Part shown: piece after piece, positions 15,748 to 24,004 of the stretch
Numbering within the stretch: the stretch's first letter is position 1
Layout of the letters: every line of letters begins with the position of its first letter
Origin: JAWRCU01 sp033542235
Lineage (GTDB): Bacteria > Pseudomonadota > Alphaproteobacteria > Rhizobiales > Rhizobiaceae
Direction: 5' to 3'
Assembly (NCBI RefSeq): GCF_033542235.1
Contig: NZ_JAWRCU010000013.1
Location: 62,001 to 126,000, forward strand
DNA length: 64,000 bases
The notes under the pieces: generated by a model
What the model was told of the DNA's origin: nothing
Databases searched by the model: none
Seen by the model: the letters and a program-made list of their open reading frames with translations, nothing else
Translations under genes and position numbers: made by a program

Positions 15748-16815
15748 CTACGCCTGGCAGGCCTCGAACGTGCGCTTCAGCCGCTCCTCGTCGAGCTCTC
15801 GGCCGATGAAGACCAGCCTGCTCTCACGCTTTTCGCCATCCTTCCAGGCGCGCTGATGGTCGCCCTCGAGGATCATATGCACGCCCTGGATGACATAGCG
15901 GTCCGGGTCGTCCTTGATCGCCAGTATGCCCTTGAGCCTCAGGATGTTCGGGCCCTCGGTCTGGGTGACCTTTTCGATCCAGGGGAAGAACTTCTTCGGG
16001 TCAAGCTCGCCACCACGCAACGAGACTGATTGCACCGTCACATCATGGATGGGCGAGGCTTCGCCGTGATGGTGGTGGTGATGGTCATGATCGTGGTGAT
16101 GATCGTGATCGTGGTCATGGTCATGGTGGTCGTGATCATGGTCGTGATCGTGCTCATCCACCTCGAGGAAATGCGGATCATTCTCCAGCGCGCGGCTAAG
16201 GTCGAAGGCGCCGCGGTCTAGGACTTCCTGCAGCGGAACGCCCGAACGCGTGGTCCTGTGGATCCGGGCAGCCGGGTTGATCGACCGCACCGCGGCTTCG
16301 ACATCACGCAGTTCCTCGGGCGTGACGAGATCGGTCTTGTTGAGCACGATCACGTCGGCAAAGGCGATCTGGTCTTCGGCCTCCCTGGAGTCCTTCAATC
16401 TCAGCGGCAGGTGCTTGGCGTCGACCAGCGCCACTACCGCGTCGAGCTTGGTCTTGGAGCGCACATCGTCATCCATGAAGAAGGTCTGCGCCACCGGTAC
16501 CGGGTCGGCCAGGCCCGTGGTCTCGACGACGATGGCGTCGAAGCGGCCCGGCCGGCGCATCAGCCCCTCCACGACGCGGATCAGGTCCCCGCGCACCGTG
16601 CAGCAGACGCAGCCATTCTTCATTTCGTAGATTTCTTCGTCGGATTCGACAATGAGGTCGTTGTCGATGCCGATCTCGCCGAATTCGTTGACTATGACAG
16701 CGTAGCGCTTGCCGTGGTTTTCAGACAGGATGCGGTTGAGCAGCGTCGTCTTGCCCGCGCCGAGATAGCCTGTCAGCACCGTGACGGGGATTTGCGTCTG
16801 GGTGGTTTCACTCAT
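15748..16815 (-). CDS. CobW/COG0523-family GTPase with His-rich metal-binding tract
   Basis: 355-aa P-loop GTPase and putative zinc (or other metal) chaperone. Visible: Walker A GYLGAGKTT (16-24), the family CxCC motif NGCVCC (69-72), switch elements EFGEIGID and ETTGLADP, NKTD for guanine recognition, and a C-terminal CobW domain (EGPNILRLKGILAIKDDPDR). Residues about 219-255 are an almost pure His/Asp tract able to hold many divalent ions. The ATG at 16815 gives the usual N-terminus; a longer frame to 17103 spans the divergent promoter region and is rejected. The WD40 gene lies downstream, and a MarR gene is divergent. Confidence 0.9.
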   Translation of the reverse strand: MSETTQTQIPVTVLTGYLGAGKTTLLNRILSENHGKRYAVIVNEFGEIGIDNDLIVESDEEIYEMKNGCVCCTVRGDLIRVVEGLMRRPGRFDAIVVETTGLADPVPVAQTFFMDDDVRSKTKLDAVVALVDAKHLPLRLKDSREAEDQIAFADVIVLNKTDLVTPEELRDVEAAVRSINPAARIHRTTRSGVPLQEVLDRGAFDLSRALENDPHFLEVDEHDHDHDHDHHDHDHDHDHHHDHDHHHHHHGEASPIHDVTVQSVSLRGGELDPKKFFPWIEKVTQTEGPNILRLKGILAIKDDPDRYVIQGVHMILEGDHQRAWKDGEKRESRLVFIGRELDEERLKRTFEACQA

Positions 16816-17121
16816 CGTGAGGCCTTCGAAGTTTTTCAGGATGTCGGCTGCATATAGGATGGGATGGCGTGAATTGCACGCCCGTTCCGATACAGTTCGA
16901 TTCGACTGGTGCCACTCGCGTCCATGCAACTTGAGGTGGATCAAATCGGGTCGCAGCGAATCTGTCATCTGTTTGATAAATTTGTCTGGCATTGCGCAGC
17001 GAGACACAAATCCATTGCCGGCAAAGCTCTGAACACGGCAGAGTGGGACTGCTGTTGTGCACGACTTACCGGTGAAGCCAGAACAAACTTCCTTAGGCAA
17101 CATCTCGTTTCGGGGAAATCA
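16816..17121. other. Divergent intergenic region between cobW-type and marR genes
   Basis: 306 bp without a convincing gene; promoters for both flanking genes must lie here. I looked for an AT-rich Zur-like palindrome and for a MarR operator and saw no clear one. The stretch CTGTTTGATAAATTTGTCTGG (around 16970) is the most AT-rich part. Confidence 0.5.
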
Positions 17122-17592
17122 ATGGCAAAAGCTGACAGAGGCGCGACCATGAGCCGGCTGCAATCGGCAGCCCGCCTGTCTCGGACGGCACTAGCCGCCC
17201 GCTTGCTCGATCATGGCTTTTACGCAGGGCAGGACCAGATCATGCTTTCGCTCAGCCAGGAGGACGGGCAGACACCCGGCCAGCTGGCGTCACGGCTGGG
17301 TGTGAGGCCGCCGACCATCACCAAGACGATCAACAGGCTCCAGGTGCAAGGTTTCCTGGATAAGCGCGCCTCGGAGACCGATGCAAGGCAGGCGCATGTC
17401 TTCCTGACGGACACCGGCCGCGATGCCATCCGCGCAATCGAGAAATCGGTCCGCAAGACCGAGAAGCAGGCGTTGAAAGGCCTCGACAAAAAGGACCAGA
17501 AGATCCTCGCCAAGCTGTTATGGCGCATCGAGACCAATCTCTCCGATGCCGTTCCGCATGAGATCGAGGAGGAGATTGAAGCCGACGAATAG
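17122..17592 (+). CDS. MarR-family transcriptional regulator
   Basis: 156-aa winged-HTH regulator. The recognition region is GQLASRLGVRPPTITKTINR followed by LQVQGFLDKRASETDARQ and the wing HVFLTDTGRDAIRAI, all typical of MarR. An acidic C-terminus (EIEEEIEADE) ends the protein. ATG at 17122 is preceded by GGGGAAATCA. It is divergent from the metal-chaperone-like GTPase and upstream of a DMT exporter on the same strand, so control of either is possible; the ligand cannot be told. Confidence 0.85.
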   Translation: MAKADRGATMSRLQSAARLSRTALAARLLDHGFYAGQDQIMLSLSQEDGQTPGQLASRLGVRPPTITKTINRLQVQGFLDKRASETDARQAHVFLTDTGRDAIRAIEKSVRKTEKQALKGLDKKDQKILAKLLWRIETNLSDAVPHEIEEEIEADE

Positions 17593-17628
17593 AGCGGGAT
17601 GAATTGAAGTGGAGTCATCCGCCTGCTC
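17592..17628. repeat. Dispersed repeat, family D copy 2 (degenerate)
   Basis: GAGCGGGATGAATTGAAG ... TCATCCGCCTGCTC is a decayed version of the inverted repeat at 1834-1871. It starts on the last base of the marR stop codon and is followed by a tail with CTCAATGATCTTACC. Confidence 0.6.
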
Positions 17629-17820
17629 CATGTCGTTGTTTTGCTCAATGATCTTACCAAAACAAGGTCTGCGAGTTTTTGCTGCGCTGACCTTCAGCTC
17701 GCGATCATGCTCTGTAGCCGGCAAGATTGGCGTCCGGCTGCGACCTATTGATATGTTGCGGGGCGCGACGGATTGTCGGAGAAACCCTGCCATTCTCTCC
17801 CGGCGAGCCGATTCCCGTCC

Positions 17821-18762
17821 GTGAACTCAATTCGATATTCCGCCGAGGAAGCGGCGCCGTCGCGGGCGATTGCCTGCATCGTGGCCAGCGGCCTCCTGTT
17901 TTCCTGTCTCGATACAAGCGCGAAATACCTCGTGCTGTCAGGCATGGACGCCCTCTTCGTTTCATGGATGCGCTTCCTCGAGCATGTCGTCCTGGCCCTC
18001 ATACTGTTCAAAGCGTGGCGAACGCCGGCCATGTTTCGCGTGGTCAACCTGCCGGCACAGGTCTTGCGCGGCGCCTTCCTGTTCGGCTCGACCATCTTCA
18101 ATTTCCTCGCGCTTGAAACCCTGCAGCTCGCGCAGACGATGTCGATCGCCTTCTTCGCGCCGATGCTCATCACCGCGCTTGCCGGGCCGCTGCTGGGCGA
18201 ATGGGCGGGGTGGCGGCGCTGGCTGGCCATTGCCGCGGGCTTCGTCGGCGTTCTCGTCATCACGCGGCCCGGCTTCGGCACTTTCGAGCTCGGCCACCTC
18301 TTTGCGCTCGGGTCGATGCTTTCCAATTCCTTCTACGTCATCATGACCCGACGCATGGGCGCCAAGGAGTCGGCGGAAAGCATGATCTTCTACTCCGCGC
18401 TCGCTCCGGTTGTGCTAATAGCGCCCACTGTACCGTATACGGCTTCCATGCCGGCCGACCTGTTCCACTGGGCCATCCTGCTTTCGCTCGGCTTCTACGG
18501 AGGGTTCGGCCATTGGCTGCTGATCCGCGCCTACAAGCTCGCCACCACCTCGGCGCTGGCGCCCTATCCCTACATGCAGATGGTCTGGATGATCTTTCTC
18601 GGATTTGTGGTCTTCGACCAGTTTCCGAATCGATGGACCCTCGCCGGGGCGGCGATCATCGTGGCGAGCGGCCTTTATATCGTTCACCGGGAGCACCGCC
18701 TCAGGCTGAAGAACAGCACGGCTCCCAATGCGGCGGACGAGGAGCTGGCAAAAAAACTTTGA
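17821..18762 (+). CDS. EamA/DMT-family transporter
   Basis: About 313 aa with ten hydrophobic helices in two EamA repeats, the drug/metabolite transporter layout; such proteins usually export metabolites from the cytoplasm. The first repeat starts at IACIVASGLLFSCLDTSAKY, the second near LFALGSMLSNSFYVIMTRRM. The C-terminus is a short basic cytoplasmic tail. No ATG fits: GTG at 17821 is chosen because it leaves a short N-terminus before helix 1; TTG at 17773 is an alternative, and neither has a good ribosome-binding site. Substrate unknown. The LacI gene follows after a short gap with a perfect palindrome. Confidence 0.83.
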   Translation: MNSIRYSAEEAAPSRAIACIVASGLLFSCLDTSAKYLVLSGMDALFVSWMRFLEHVVLALILFKAWRTPAMFRVVNLPAQVLRGAFLFGSTIFNFLALETLQLAQTMSIAFFAPMLITALAGPLLGEWAGWRRWLAIAAGFVGVLVITRPGFGTFELGHLFALGSMLSNSFYVIMTRRMGAKESAESMIFYSALAPVVLIAPTVPYTASMPADLFHWAILLSLGFYGGFGHWLLIRAYKLATTSALAPYPYMQMVWMIFLGFVVFDQFPNRWTLAGAAIIVASGLYIVHREHRLRLKNSTAPNAADEELAKKL

Positions 18763-18788
18763 AATGCCGGTAAATGGTGGCATAAGCG

Positions 18789-18809
18789 GCTTTTAAACAG
18801 TTTAAAAGC
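18789..18809. promoter_or_regulatory. Perfect 21-bp palindrome, candidate LacI-family operator
   Basis: GCTTTTAAAC-A-GTTTAAAAGC: ten-base arms around a single central base, 21 bp upstream of the apparent LacI start. The size and position match a self-regulating LacI-family operator, although most have an even, CG-centred core. Confidence 0.6.
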
Positions 18810-18830
18810 GCGCTGCTGCAGGAGGCCAGG

Positions 18831-19856
18831 CTGGCACAGAAGATCAAGCTCTCAACAATCGCCGACGCGCTGTCGGTGTCGACGGCCACCGTGTCGCTGG
18901 CGCTGCGCGACAGCCCGCTCGTCGCCGATTCGACCAGGGAGCGCATCAAAGCCCATGCGCGCGCGATCGGCTATATCTACAACCGCCGCGCCGCCAGCCT
19001 GCGCACTTCACGCTCCGGGATTGTCGGCGTGGTCGTGCACGACATCATGAACCCGTTCTTTGCCGAAATCCTGCGCTCGATCGAAAGCGAGCTCGACCGC
19101 AGCCGCCAAACATTCCTGCTTTCCAACCACTATGACCAGCTCGAGAAGCAACGGACCTTTATCGATACGCTGCTCCAGCTCGGCGCTGACGGCGTCATCA
19201 TGTCGCCGGCGATCGATACACCGCCCGAGGACATCAGGCTAGCCGAGGAAAACGGGCTGCCGGCCGTGCTGATCGCTCGGACCGTCGAAGGAGCGGACGT
19301 CCCGGTATTCCGCGGCGACGACGCCTATGGCATCGGCCTTGCCACCAACCACCTGATCTCGCTTGGCCACCGCCGCATCGCCATGATCGGCGGCACGGAC
19401 CAGACCTCAACCGGCCGCGACCGCTTTCATGGCTATGTCGTGGCCATGGAGGCGGCTGGGCTCGAGGTCAGGCCGTCGTGGCGGCTGCCCGGCCCGCGCA
19501 CCAAGCAGGCGGGCTTCGAGGCGGCCGGCCAGTTCCTGGCGCTCAAGGACAAGCCGACCGCAGCCGTCTGCTGGAACGATCTCGTCGCGATCGGGCTTAT
19601 GAACGGCATCGCGCGGGCAGGGCTCGTGCCGGGTGTCGACATATCGGTCACCGGCTATGACGATCTCGAGGAGGCGGCGATCGCCACCCCGGCTCTGACG
19701 ACGGTGTGGAACGGTCAGCGCGAGGTGGGCCGCCGTGCCGCACGGGCGCTGCTCGACCGGCTGAACGGCGGCTCGGTCCATGGCGGCAGGCAGGAGCTCA
19801 TCAAGCCGGAGCTGCACGTGCGGCAATCGACCGGCCGGCCGGTGGAGAGAAGCTGA
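18831..19856 (+). CDS. LacI-family transcriptional regulator with apparent CTG start
   Basis: About 341 aa. Residues 5-60 form the LacI HTH and hinge (KLSTIADALSVSTATVSLAL, then IGYIYNRRAASLRT); residues 65-330 form the periplasmic-binding-like ligand domain (IVGVVVHDIMNPFFAEIL, LGHRRIAMIGG, TAAVCWNDLVAIGLMNG, ISVTGYDD). The frame has a stop at 18783 and no ATG, GTG or TTG before 18876, which would cut the HTH in half. A strong AGGAGG at 18820-18825 sits five bases before CTG at 18831, giving a complete DNA-binding domain, so CTG is the likely start. The following gene on the same strand, a 2-hydroxyacid dehydrogenase, may be a target. Confidence 0.82.
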   Translation: MAQKIKLSTIADALSVSTATVSLALRDSPLVADSTRERIKAHARAIGYIYNRRAASLRTSRSGIVGVVVHDIMNPFFAEILRSIESELDRSRQTFLLSNHYDQLEKQRTFIDTLLQLGADGVIMSPAIDTPPEDIRLAEENGLPAVLIARTVEGADVPVFRGDDAYGIGLATNHLISLGHRRIAMIGGTDQTSTGRDRFHGYVVAMEAAGLEVRPSWRLPGPRTKQAGFEAAGQFLALKDKPTAAVCWNDLVAIGLMNGIARAGLVPGVDISVTGYDDLEEAAIATPALTTVWNGQREVGRRAARALLDRLNGGSVHGGRQELIKPELHVRQSTGRPVERS

Positions 19857-19891
19857 AGCTCGCATTCGGCTTTACGCAAAACGGCCGCTGC

Positions 19892-19975
19892 TCTAACGTT
19901 TTCTTTGCCGCATGATCTTATCTGAAAAATTTGCAGCTTCAGCTTCGCAAACCTTTGGTTCGGGATCATGCTTTG
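19892..19975. repeat. Dispersed repeat, family D tail (copy 3)
   Basis: GCTCTAACGTTTTCTTTGCC followed by GCATGATCTTATCTG and ending TTCGGGATCATGCT; this matches the tail of the copy at 37057-37146. It lies between lacI and the dehydrogenase gene. Confidence 0.6.
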
Positions 19976-20027
19976 GGTGCCAGCCTGCACGATTCCTTTT
20001 CTCCACCCATCACACAGGACTTGAAGC

Positions 20028-21008
20028 ATGACCGACGCTCGCCACGACGTGACCATCCTTGTGCCTGGCCGGCTCCATGAACATGCCGCCAACCGCATCG
20101 ACAAGAGTTTCAGGATAGTCCGTATCGAGCGCGCCGATGCCGGACTGATCGACGCCGAGACAGCCGGTACTGTTCGTGGCATGGCGGCAATGACGGGCAT
20201 CAACGCAGCGTTCATCGACGCGCTTCCGAAGCTCGAGATCATCGCCAATTTCGGCGTGGGCTATGATGCGGTTGACGCCAAGCATGCCGGCGCGCGCGGC
20301 ATCATGGTGACCAATACACCGGACGTGCTGACGGAGGAGGTGGCCGACACGGCGCTCGGCCTGCTCATCAACACCGTGCGCGAACTGCCCAAGGCCGAGC
20401 AATGGCTGCGGCAGGGGCGGTGGGAGAAGGACGGCCACTATCCGCTGTCGCAGGCGACGCTCCGCGGCCGGCGTGCCGGTATCTTCGGTATGGGACGTAT
20501 CGGTCTTGCGATAGCCCGCCGGCTCGAGGCCTTCGGCTTGTCCATCGCCTATCACAACAGGCGCAAGGTCGAGGAATTGCCCTACGCCTATCATCCGACG
20601 CTGATCGGGCTGGCCGAGGCGGTCGACACGCTGATTTCAGTCGCGCCAGGCACGGCCTCGACCGATAAGGCCGTCAACGCCGCAGTGCTCAAGGCGCTCG
20701 GGCCGGACGGAGTTTTCATCAATATCGGGCGCGGCAGCACGGTCGATCAGGATGCCCTCATCGACGCTTTGAAGAACGGCGTCATTCGAGCTGCCGGACT
20801 CGACGTCTTTGCCGACGAGCCGCGGGTGCCGCAGGCGCTGATCGATCTGCCCAATGCTTCGCTGCTGCCGCATGTCGGCTCGGCCTCGGTTCACACACGC
20901 AGGGCGATGGCGGACCTCGTCGTCGACAATCTCATCTCATGGTTTTCCGGGAAGGGACCGGTGACGCCGGTAGCCGAGACGGCGCATATCCCGCCCCGAC
21001 CCATATGA
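20028..21008 (+). CDS. D-2-hydroxyacid dehydrogenase
   Basis: 326-aa NAD(P)-dependent D-isomer 2-hydroxyacid dehydrogenase, reducing glyoxylate/hydroxypyruvate-like oxoacids or the reverse. The nucleotide-binding motif is GIFGMGRIGLAIARR; catalytic residues are Arg in NIGRGSTVDQ, Glu in FADEPRVP and His in LLPHVGSAS. The N-terminal substrate domain contains NFGVGYDAVD. Length and motifs fit the GhrB/HprA group. It follows the LacI regulator on the same strand after a 171-bp gap holding a repeat, so it may or may not be co-regulated. Substrate cannot be set from sequence; glyoxylate or hydroxypyruvate would link to the glycerate kinase at 7.2 kb. Confidence 0.9.
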   Translation: MTDARHDVTILVPGRLHEHAANRIDKSFRIVRIERADAGLIDAETAGTVRGMAAMTGINAAFIDALPKLEIIANFGVGYDAVDAKHAGARGIMVTNTPDVLTEEVADTALGLLINTVRELPKAEQWLRQGRWEKDGHYPLSQATLRGRRAGIFGMGRIGLAIARRLEAFGLSIAYHNRRKVEELPYAYHPTLIGLAEAVDTLISVAPGTASTDKAVNAAVLKALGPDGVFINIGRGSTVDQDALIDALKNGVIRAAGLDVFADEPRVPQALIDLPNASLLPHVGSASVHTRRAMADLVVDNLISWFSGKGPVTPVAETAHIPPRPI

Positions 21009-21018
21009 TGGTCATTCG

Positions 21019-21036
21019 GCGCATCGACCGATGCGC
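21019..21036. terminator. Small hairpin after the dehydrogenase gene
   Basis: GCGCATCG and CGATGCGC separated by two bases, 11 bp after the stop codon at 21006-21008. No T-run follows, so termination is only a suggestion. A second hairpin, CCTCGG/CCGAGG at 21103-21120, lies in the leader of the next gene. Confidence 0.4.
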
Positions 21037-21154
21037 AACGCAAAGAAAAAGAGCGGCGTGACAATCCAACTTGAAGGCACCCCGCGGTAAAACGTCGTTA
21101 ATCCTCGGTTAACGCCGAGGGCGCAAGCTTTCTCCAACCAACTGGTTCGAGAGC

Positions 21155-21553
21155 ATGCGTACCATTCTTTTCTCCTTGATTGGCGGTACCGCGCTGGCCG
21201 CCGCGGCTGTGGCCGGGCTTCGACTGAACTCGTCGGCATCCGCCGCGACCGAGGCCCGCAGCAATCCTCCCGTCGAACGATTTCTGTTGCAAGCGAGCGG
21301 CGACGAGCAGACCTGCCCGATCGAAAAGGCGAAAGGAAATGGCCGGGTCACCTTCGTCATGATCGCGCCTCAGTGTGACGAGCTGCTTCCAGGTTTGTCG
21401 AAGGCGCACTTTTGGATCGAGAACCCGGACGGAACAGTCATGTTGTCCGCCGACGGCAGATCGCCGTCGGTAATCTTTGCGCAAGCGGACGGAGTGGCCT
21501 ACGAGTCGATCAAGCCGCGCATGCCACTGATGTCGCTTATCGAAAAAGACTGA
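21155..21553 (+). CDS. Small exported protein, possibly AprI/Inh-like
   Basis: 132-aa protein with an N-terminal signal (MRTILFSLIGGTALAAAAVA) and likely cleavage near residue 30. The mature domain has two cysteines (QTCPIEK and APQCDEL) about 20 apart, then FWIENPDGTVMLSADGRS and IFAQADGVAYESIKP. The spacing of the Cys pair and the following beta-strand pattern resemble small beta-barrel metalloprotease inhibitors (AprI/Inh), but I see no decisive motif. It stands alone between the dehydrogenase and a convergent amidotransferase gene. Periplasmic location expected; function otherwise unknown. Confidence 0.65.
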   Translation: MRTILFSLIGGTALAAAAVAGLRLNSSASAATEARSNPPVERFLLQASGDEQTCPIEKAKGNGRVTFVMIAPQCDELLPGLSKAHFWIENPDGTVMLSADGRSPSVIFAQADGVAYESIKPRMPLMSLIEKD

Positions 21554-21576
21554 GCCGTCGAAACGCCAGGGCCGCG

Positions 21577-22350
21577 CTACTCGGCCGCTGTCCGCACCCC
21601 GGACCTGGCGATGGCGTGAGCGCGCACGGCGTCTCCGAATGCGCGGAAGATGCGCGCCGAGTTGTCGTCGCTCTTTGCCCAATATTCGGGGTGCCACTGC
21701 ACGCCAACGGCAAAGGCGCGAGCGTCCCTGACCGAGACGGCCTCGACCGTGCCGTCCTCGGCCAAAGCCTCGACTTCGAGGCGCGTGCCGAGACGGCCGA
21801 CCCCCTGGCGATGCACCGAATTCACCATGATCTCGCCCGCCCCGAACACGCCGGCAAGGCAACTGCCAGGCTTGATCGAGACCTTCTGGCGGATCGCGAA
21901 GCGTTCGTCCTGGTTGTCGCTGACAGGCGCGCGATGGTCCAGCGCGCCTTCCCGTTCCTGGATCTCGGTGGCGAGCGTGCCGCCGAGCGCCACGTTCAAT
22001 TCCTGTATGCCGCGGCAGATGGCGAGCAGCGGGACGCCCCGCTCTATTGCCCGGCGAATGAGAGGCAACGTCGTCGCATCGCGGGCCGGATCGTAAGGGC
22101 CGTTCGCCTCGCTCGCATCGCCGCCATAGAGCGAGGGATGCACGTTCGACTTCGAGCCGGTCACCATCACGCCATCGACGGTGTCGAGCAGGCAATCGAG
22201 GTCGAGCCGGTCACCGAAGGAGGGCACCAGCACCGGAAACACATTCGCTACCGCGAGGGCAGCTTCCAGATATTGCTGGGGTGCCGCGTGCCAGGTGTAG
22301 TTCTCGAACTGTTTGACGTCGGTCGATACGGCTACGAGCGGTTGAACCAT
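21577..22350 (-). CDS. Class I glutamine amidotransferase-like hydrolase (peptidase C26)
   Basis: 257-aa protein of the gamma-glutamyl-gamma-aminobutyrate hydrolase type. The nucleophile Cys is in LLAICRGIQELNVALGG; the partner His and Glu are in VGVQWHPEYW. The MVTGSKSNVHPSLYG segment and NSVHRQGV fit the C26 family. Such enzymes remove glutamate from gamma-glutamylated amines, and the glutamine-synthetase-like ligase at 11.3-12.8 kb could make such compounds, though the two are 9 kb apart. Start at 22350 has AAGG upstream; an ATG five codons earlier (22365) is also possible. Confidence 0.88.
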   Translation of the reverse strand: MVQPLVAVSTDVKQFENYTWHAAPQQYLEAALAVANVFPVLVPSFGDRLDLDCLLDTVDGVMVTGSKSNVHPSLYGGDASEANGPYDPARDATTLPLIRRAIERGVPLLAICRGIQELNVALGGTLATEIQEREGALDHRAPVSDNQDERFAIRQKVSIKPGSCLAGVFGAGEIMVNSVHRQGVGRLGTRLEVEALAEDGTVEAVSVRDARAFAVGVQWHPEYWAKSDDNSARIFRAFGDAVRAHAIARSGVRTAAE

Positions 22351-22702
22351 GATCTTTGCCTTCATCCAGGCGACGTGACTGCGCCGCCGGCTCCTATCTA
22401 GCCTCGATTGCGGCGCTTTCCAATCTGAGGCAGAGCCGCCTGGTTCCCTTGTTTATCGCAGGTTCTTGCCGTCGCAAGCAGGGTGGAGTTCTGCGAAACT
22501 TGCCCCGGCCGTCAATTGGTCGCGTTGGGTTCAACTTTAGTATCATGTCGGTCTCAATCTAAATCATTGAGTTCATGGGCGTTTCCGTGAGCTCGGCTGG
22601 ACTCATGCGCTCCAGTCGGTATTGTGCGCCGGACGCCGGGTGACAGCCCGGCTTGCCGGGAGGCTTCCCGCTTACTCGATCTCATTTGGAGGGAGGAAAT
22701 TC
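22351..22702. other. Intergenic region upstream of the TRAP binding-protein gene
   Basis: About 350 bp between divergent genes. No gene seen. It should hold promoters for the amidotransferase and the TRAP binding protein. GCCGGGTGACAGCCCGGC near 22637 is a hairpin-prone segment of the leader; GGAGGGAGGAAATTC gives the downstream gene a strong ribosome-binding site. Confidence 0.5.
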
Positions 22703-23809
22703 ATGGATCGTCGTTCATTCATGCGAAACGCCGGCACGGCAAGTGTGGCTGCAGCCGCAGCCACGACGCTCGCCGCGCCGGCCATCGCCCAGTCCAACCC
22801 GAAGATCAACTGGCGGCTTACTTCGTCATTCCCGAAATCGCTCGATACGATCTTCGGCGGCGCCGAAGTATTCGCAAAGATGGTTTCGGAGGCGACCGAC
22901 GGCAATTTCACCATTCAGGTTTTCGCGGCGGGCGAACTGGTTCCCGGCCTGCAGGCGGCCGATGCGACGGCCGCCGGCACGGTTGAGGCCGCTCACACCG
23001 TTGCCTATTACTACTGGGGCAAGGACCCGGCCTGGGCGTTGGGTGCGGACGTGCCCTTCGCGCTCAACGCACGCGGCAGGAACGCCTGGCAGTATCACGG
23101 CGGCGGGATCGATCTGTTCAACGAGTTTCTGGCGACCCAGGGCCTGTTCGGATTGCCCGGCGGCAATACCGGCGTGCAGATGGGCGGCTGGTTCCGCAAG
23201 GAGATCAATACGCTCGACGACCTCAAGGGCCTCAAGATGCGCATCGGAGGTTTTGCCGGCAAAGTGGTGGAGAAGCTTGGCGTCGTGCCGCAGCAGATCG
23301 CCGGCGGCGACATCTATCCGGCGCTCGAAAAGGGCACGATCGACGCCGCCGAATGGGTCGGCCCCTATGACGACGAGAAGCTCGGCTTCTACAAGGTCGC
23401 GCCCTATTACTACTATCCCGGCTGGTGGGAGGGGGGCCCCACGGTCCATCTGCTCTTCAACAAGTCGAAGTATGACGAGCTGCCGGCCAACTATAAGTCA
23501 CTCGTGCGCACTGCCGCCCAGGCGACGGATGCCGACATGCTCCAGAAGTACGACTACCTGAACCCCGCGGCCGTCCGCAGGCTGGTCGGTGAGGGCGCGC
23601 AACTGCGTCCGTTCAACCAGCCGATCCTCGAGGCGTGTTTCAACGCAGCCAACGAGGTCTACACGGAGCTTATGGCTTCGAACGCCCCCTTCAAGAAGAT
23701 CTGGGATTCCATAACGGCCTTCCGGAAGGAGCACTATCTCTGGGCGCAGGTCGCCGAATACAATTTCGACACCTTCATGATGATCCAGCAGCGCAACAGC
23801 AAGCTCTGA
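22703..23809 (+). CDS. TRAP transporter substrate-binding protein (DctP family)
   Basis: 368-aa periplasmic solute receptor of a tripartite ATP-independent transporter. The N-terminus MDRRSFMRNAGTASVAAAAA looks like a twin-arginine signal, with cleavage after APAIAQ. The mature protein has the DctP pattern (LTSSFPKSLDTIFGGAEVFA, LDDLKGLKMRIGGFAGKVV, GGDIYPALEKGTIDAAEW) of the TakP/alpha-keto acid subgroup, where the conserved Arg in KMRIGG binds the carboxylate. Tat export is common in this subgroup. The membrane subunits are encoded convergently at 24.0-26.3 kb, so all three parts are present but on opposite strands. Likely ligand is an organic acid such as a 2-oxoacid. Confidence 0.9.
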   Translation: MDRRSFMRNAGTASVAAAAATTLAAPAIAQSNPKINWRLTSSFPKSLDTIFGGAEVFAKMVSEATDGNFTIQVFAAGELVPGLQAADATAAGTVEAAHTVAYYYWGKDPAWALGADVPFALNARGRNAWQYHGGGIDLFNEFLATQGLFGLPGGNTGVQMGGWFRKEINTLDDLKGLKMRIGGFAGKVVEKLGVVPQQIAGGDIYPALEKGTIDAAEWVGPYDDEKLGFYKVAPYYYYPGWWEGGPTVHLLFNKSKYDELPANYKSLVRTAAQATDADMLQKYDYLNPAAVRRLVGEGAQLRPFNQPILEACFNAANEVYTELMASNAPFKKIWDSITAFRKEHYLWAQVAEYNFDTFMMIQQRNSKL

Positions 23810-23840
23810 TCGTCGGGCATTGCTAAAGCGCTAGACGGCA

Positions 23841-23949
23841 GCGCCGCCCCTCACCCTTACCCTCTCCCCGTAAGGACGGGGAGAGGGGGGCGGCAACGTC
23901 TCAGAATCACCTCTCCCCGTTCTTCGCGGGGTGAGGGTGAGGGGCAGCG
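23841..23949. repeat. Palindromic element, family B copy 2
   Basis: GCCCCTCACCCTTACCCTCT ... AGGGTGAGGGGC with internal CTCCCCGTAAGGACGGGGAG hairpins. It lies between the convergent TRAP receptor and permease genes, where it could act as a two-way terminator. The same family interrupts xdhC at 479-585. Confidence 0.85.
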
Positions 23950-24004
23950 TCAGCTTAAAAATAGAAGGCACTATAAGATTCGGAGCGTTCCTCCGGGTCT
24001 TTGA

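Noticed and set aside
16030..16221. Plus-strand Met/Val-rich frame opposite the His tract of the CobW gene
   Set aside because: It is simply the complement of CAT/GAT-type codons of the His/Asp tract.
16970..16995. Zur-type operator between the CobW GTPase and marR genes
   Set aside because: The AT-rich stretch there has no convincing dyad symmetry.
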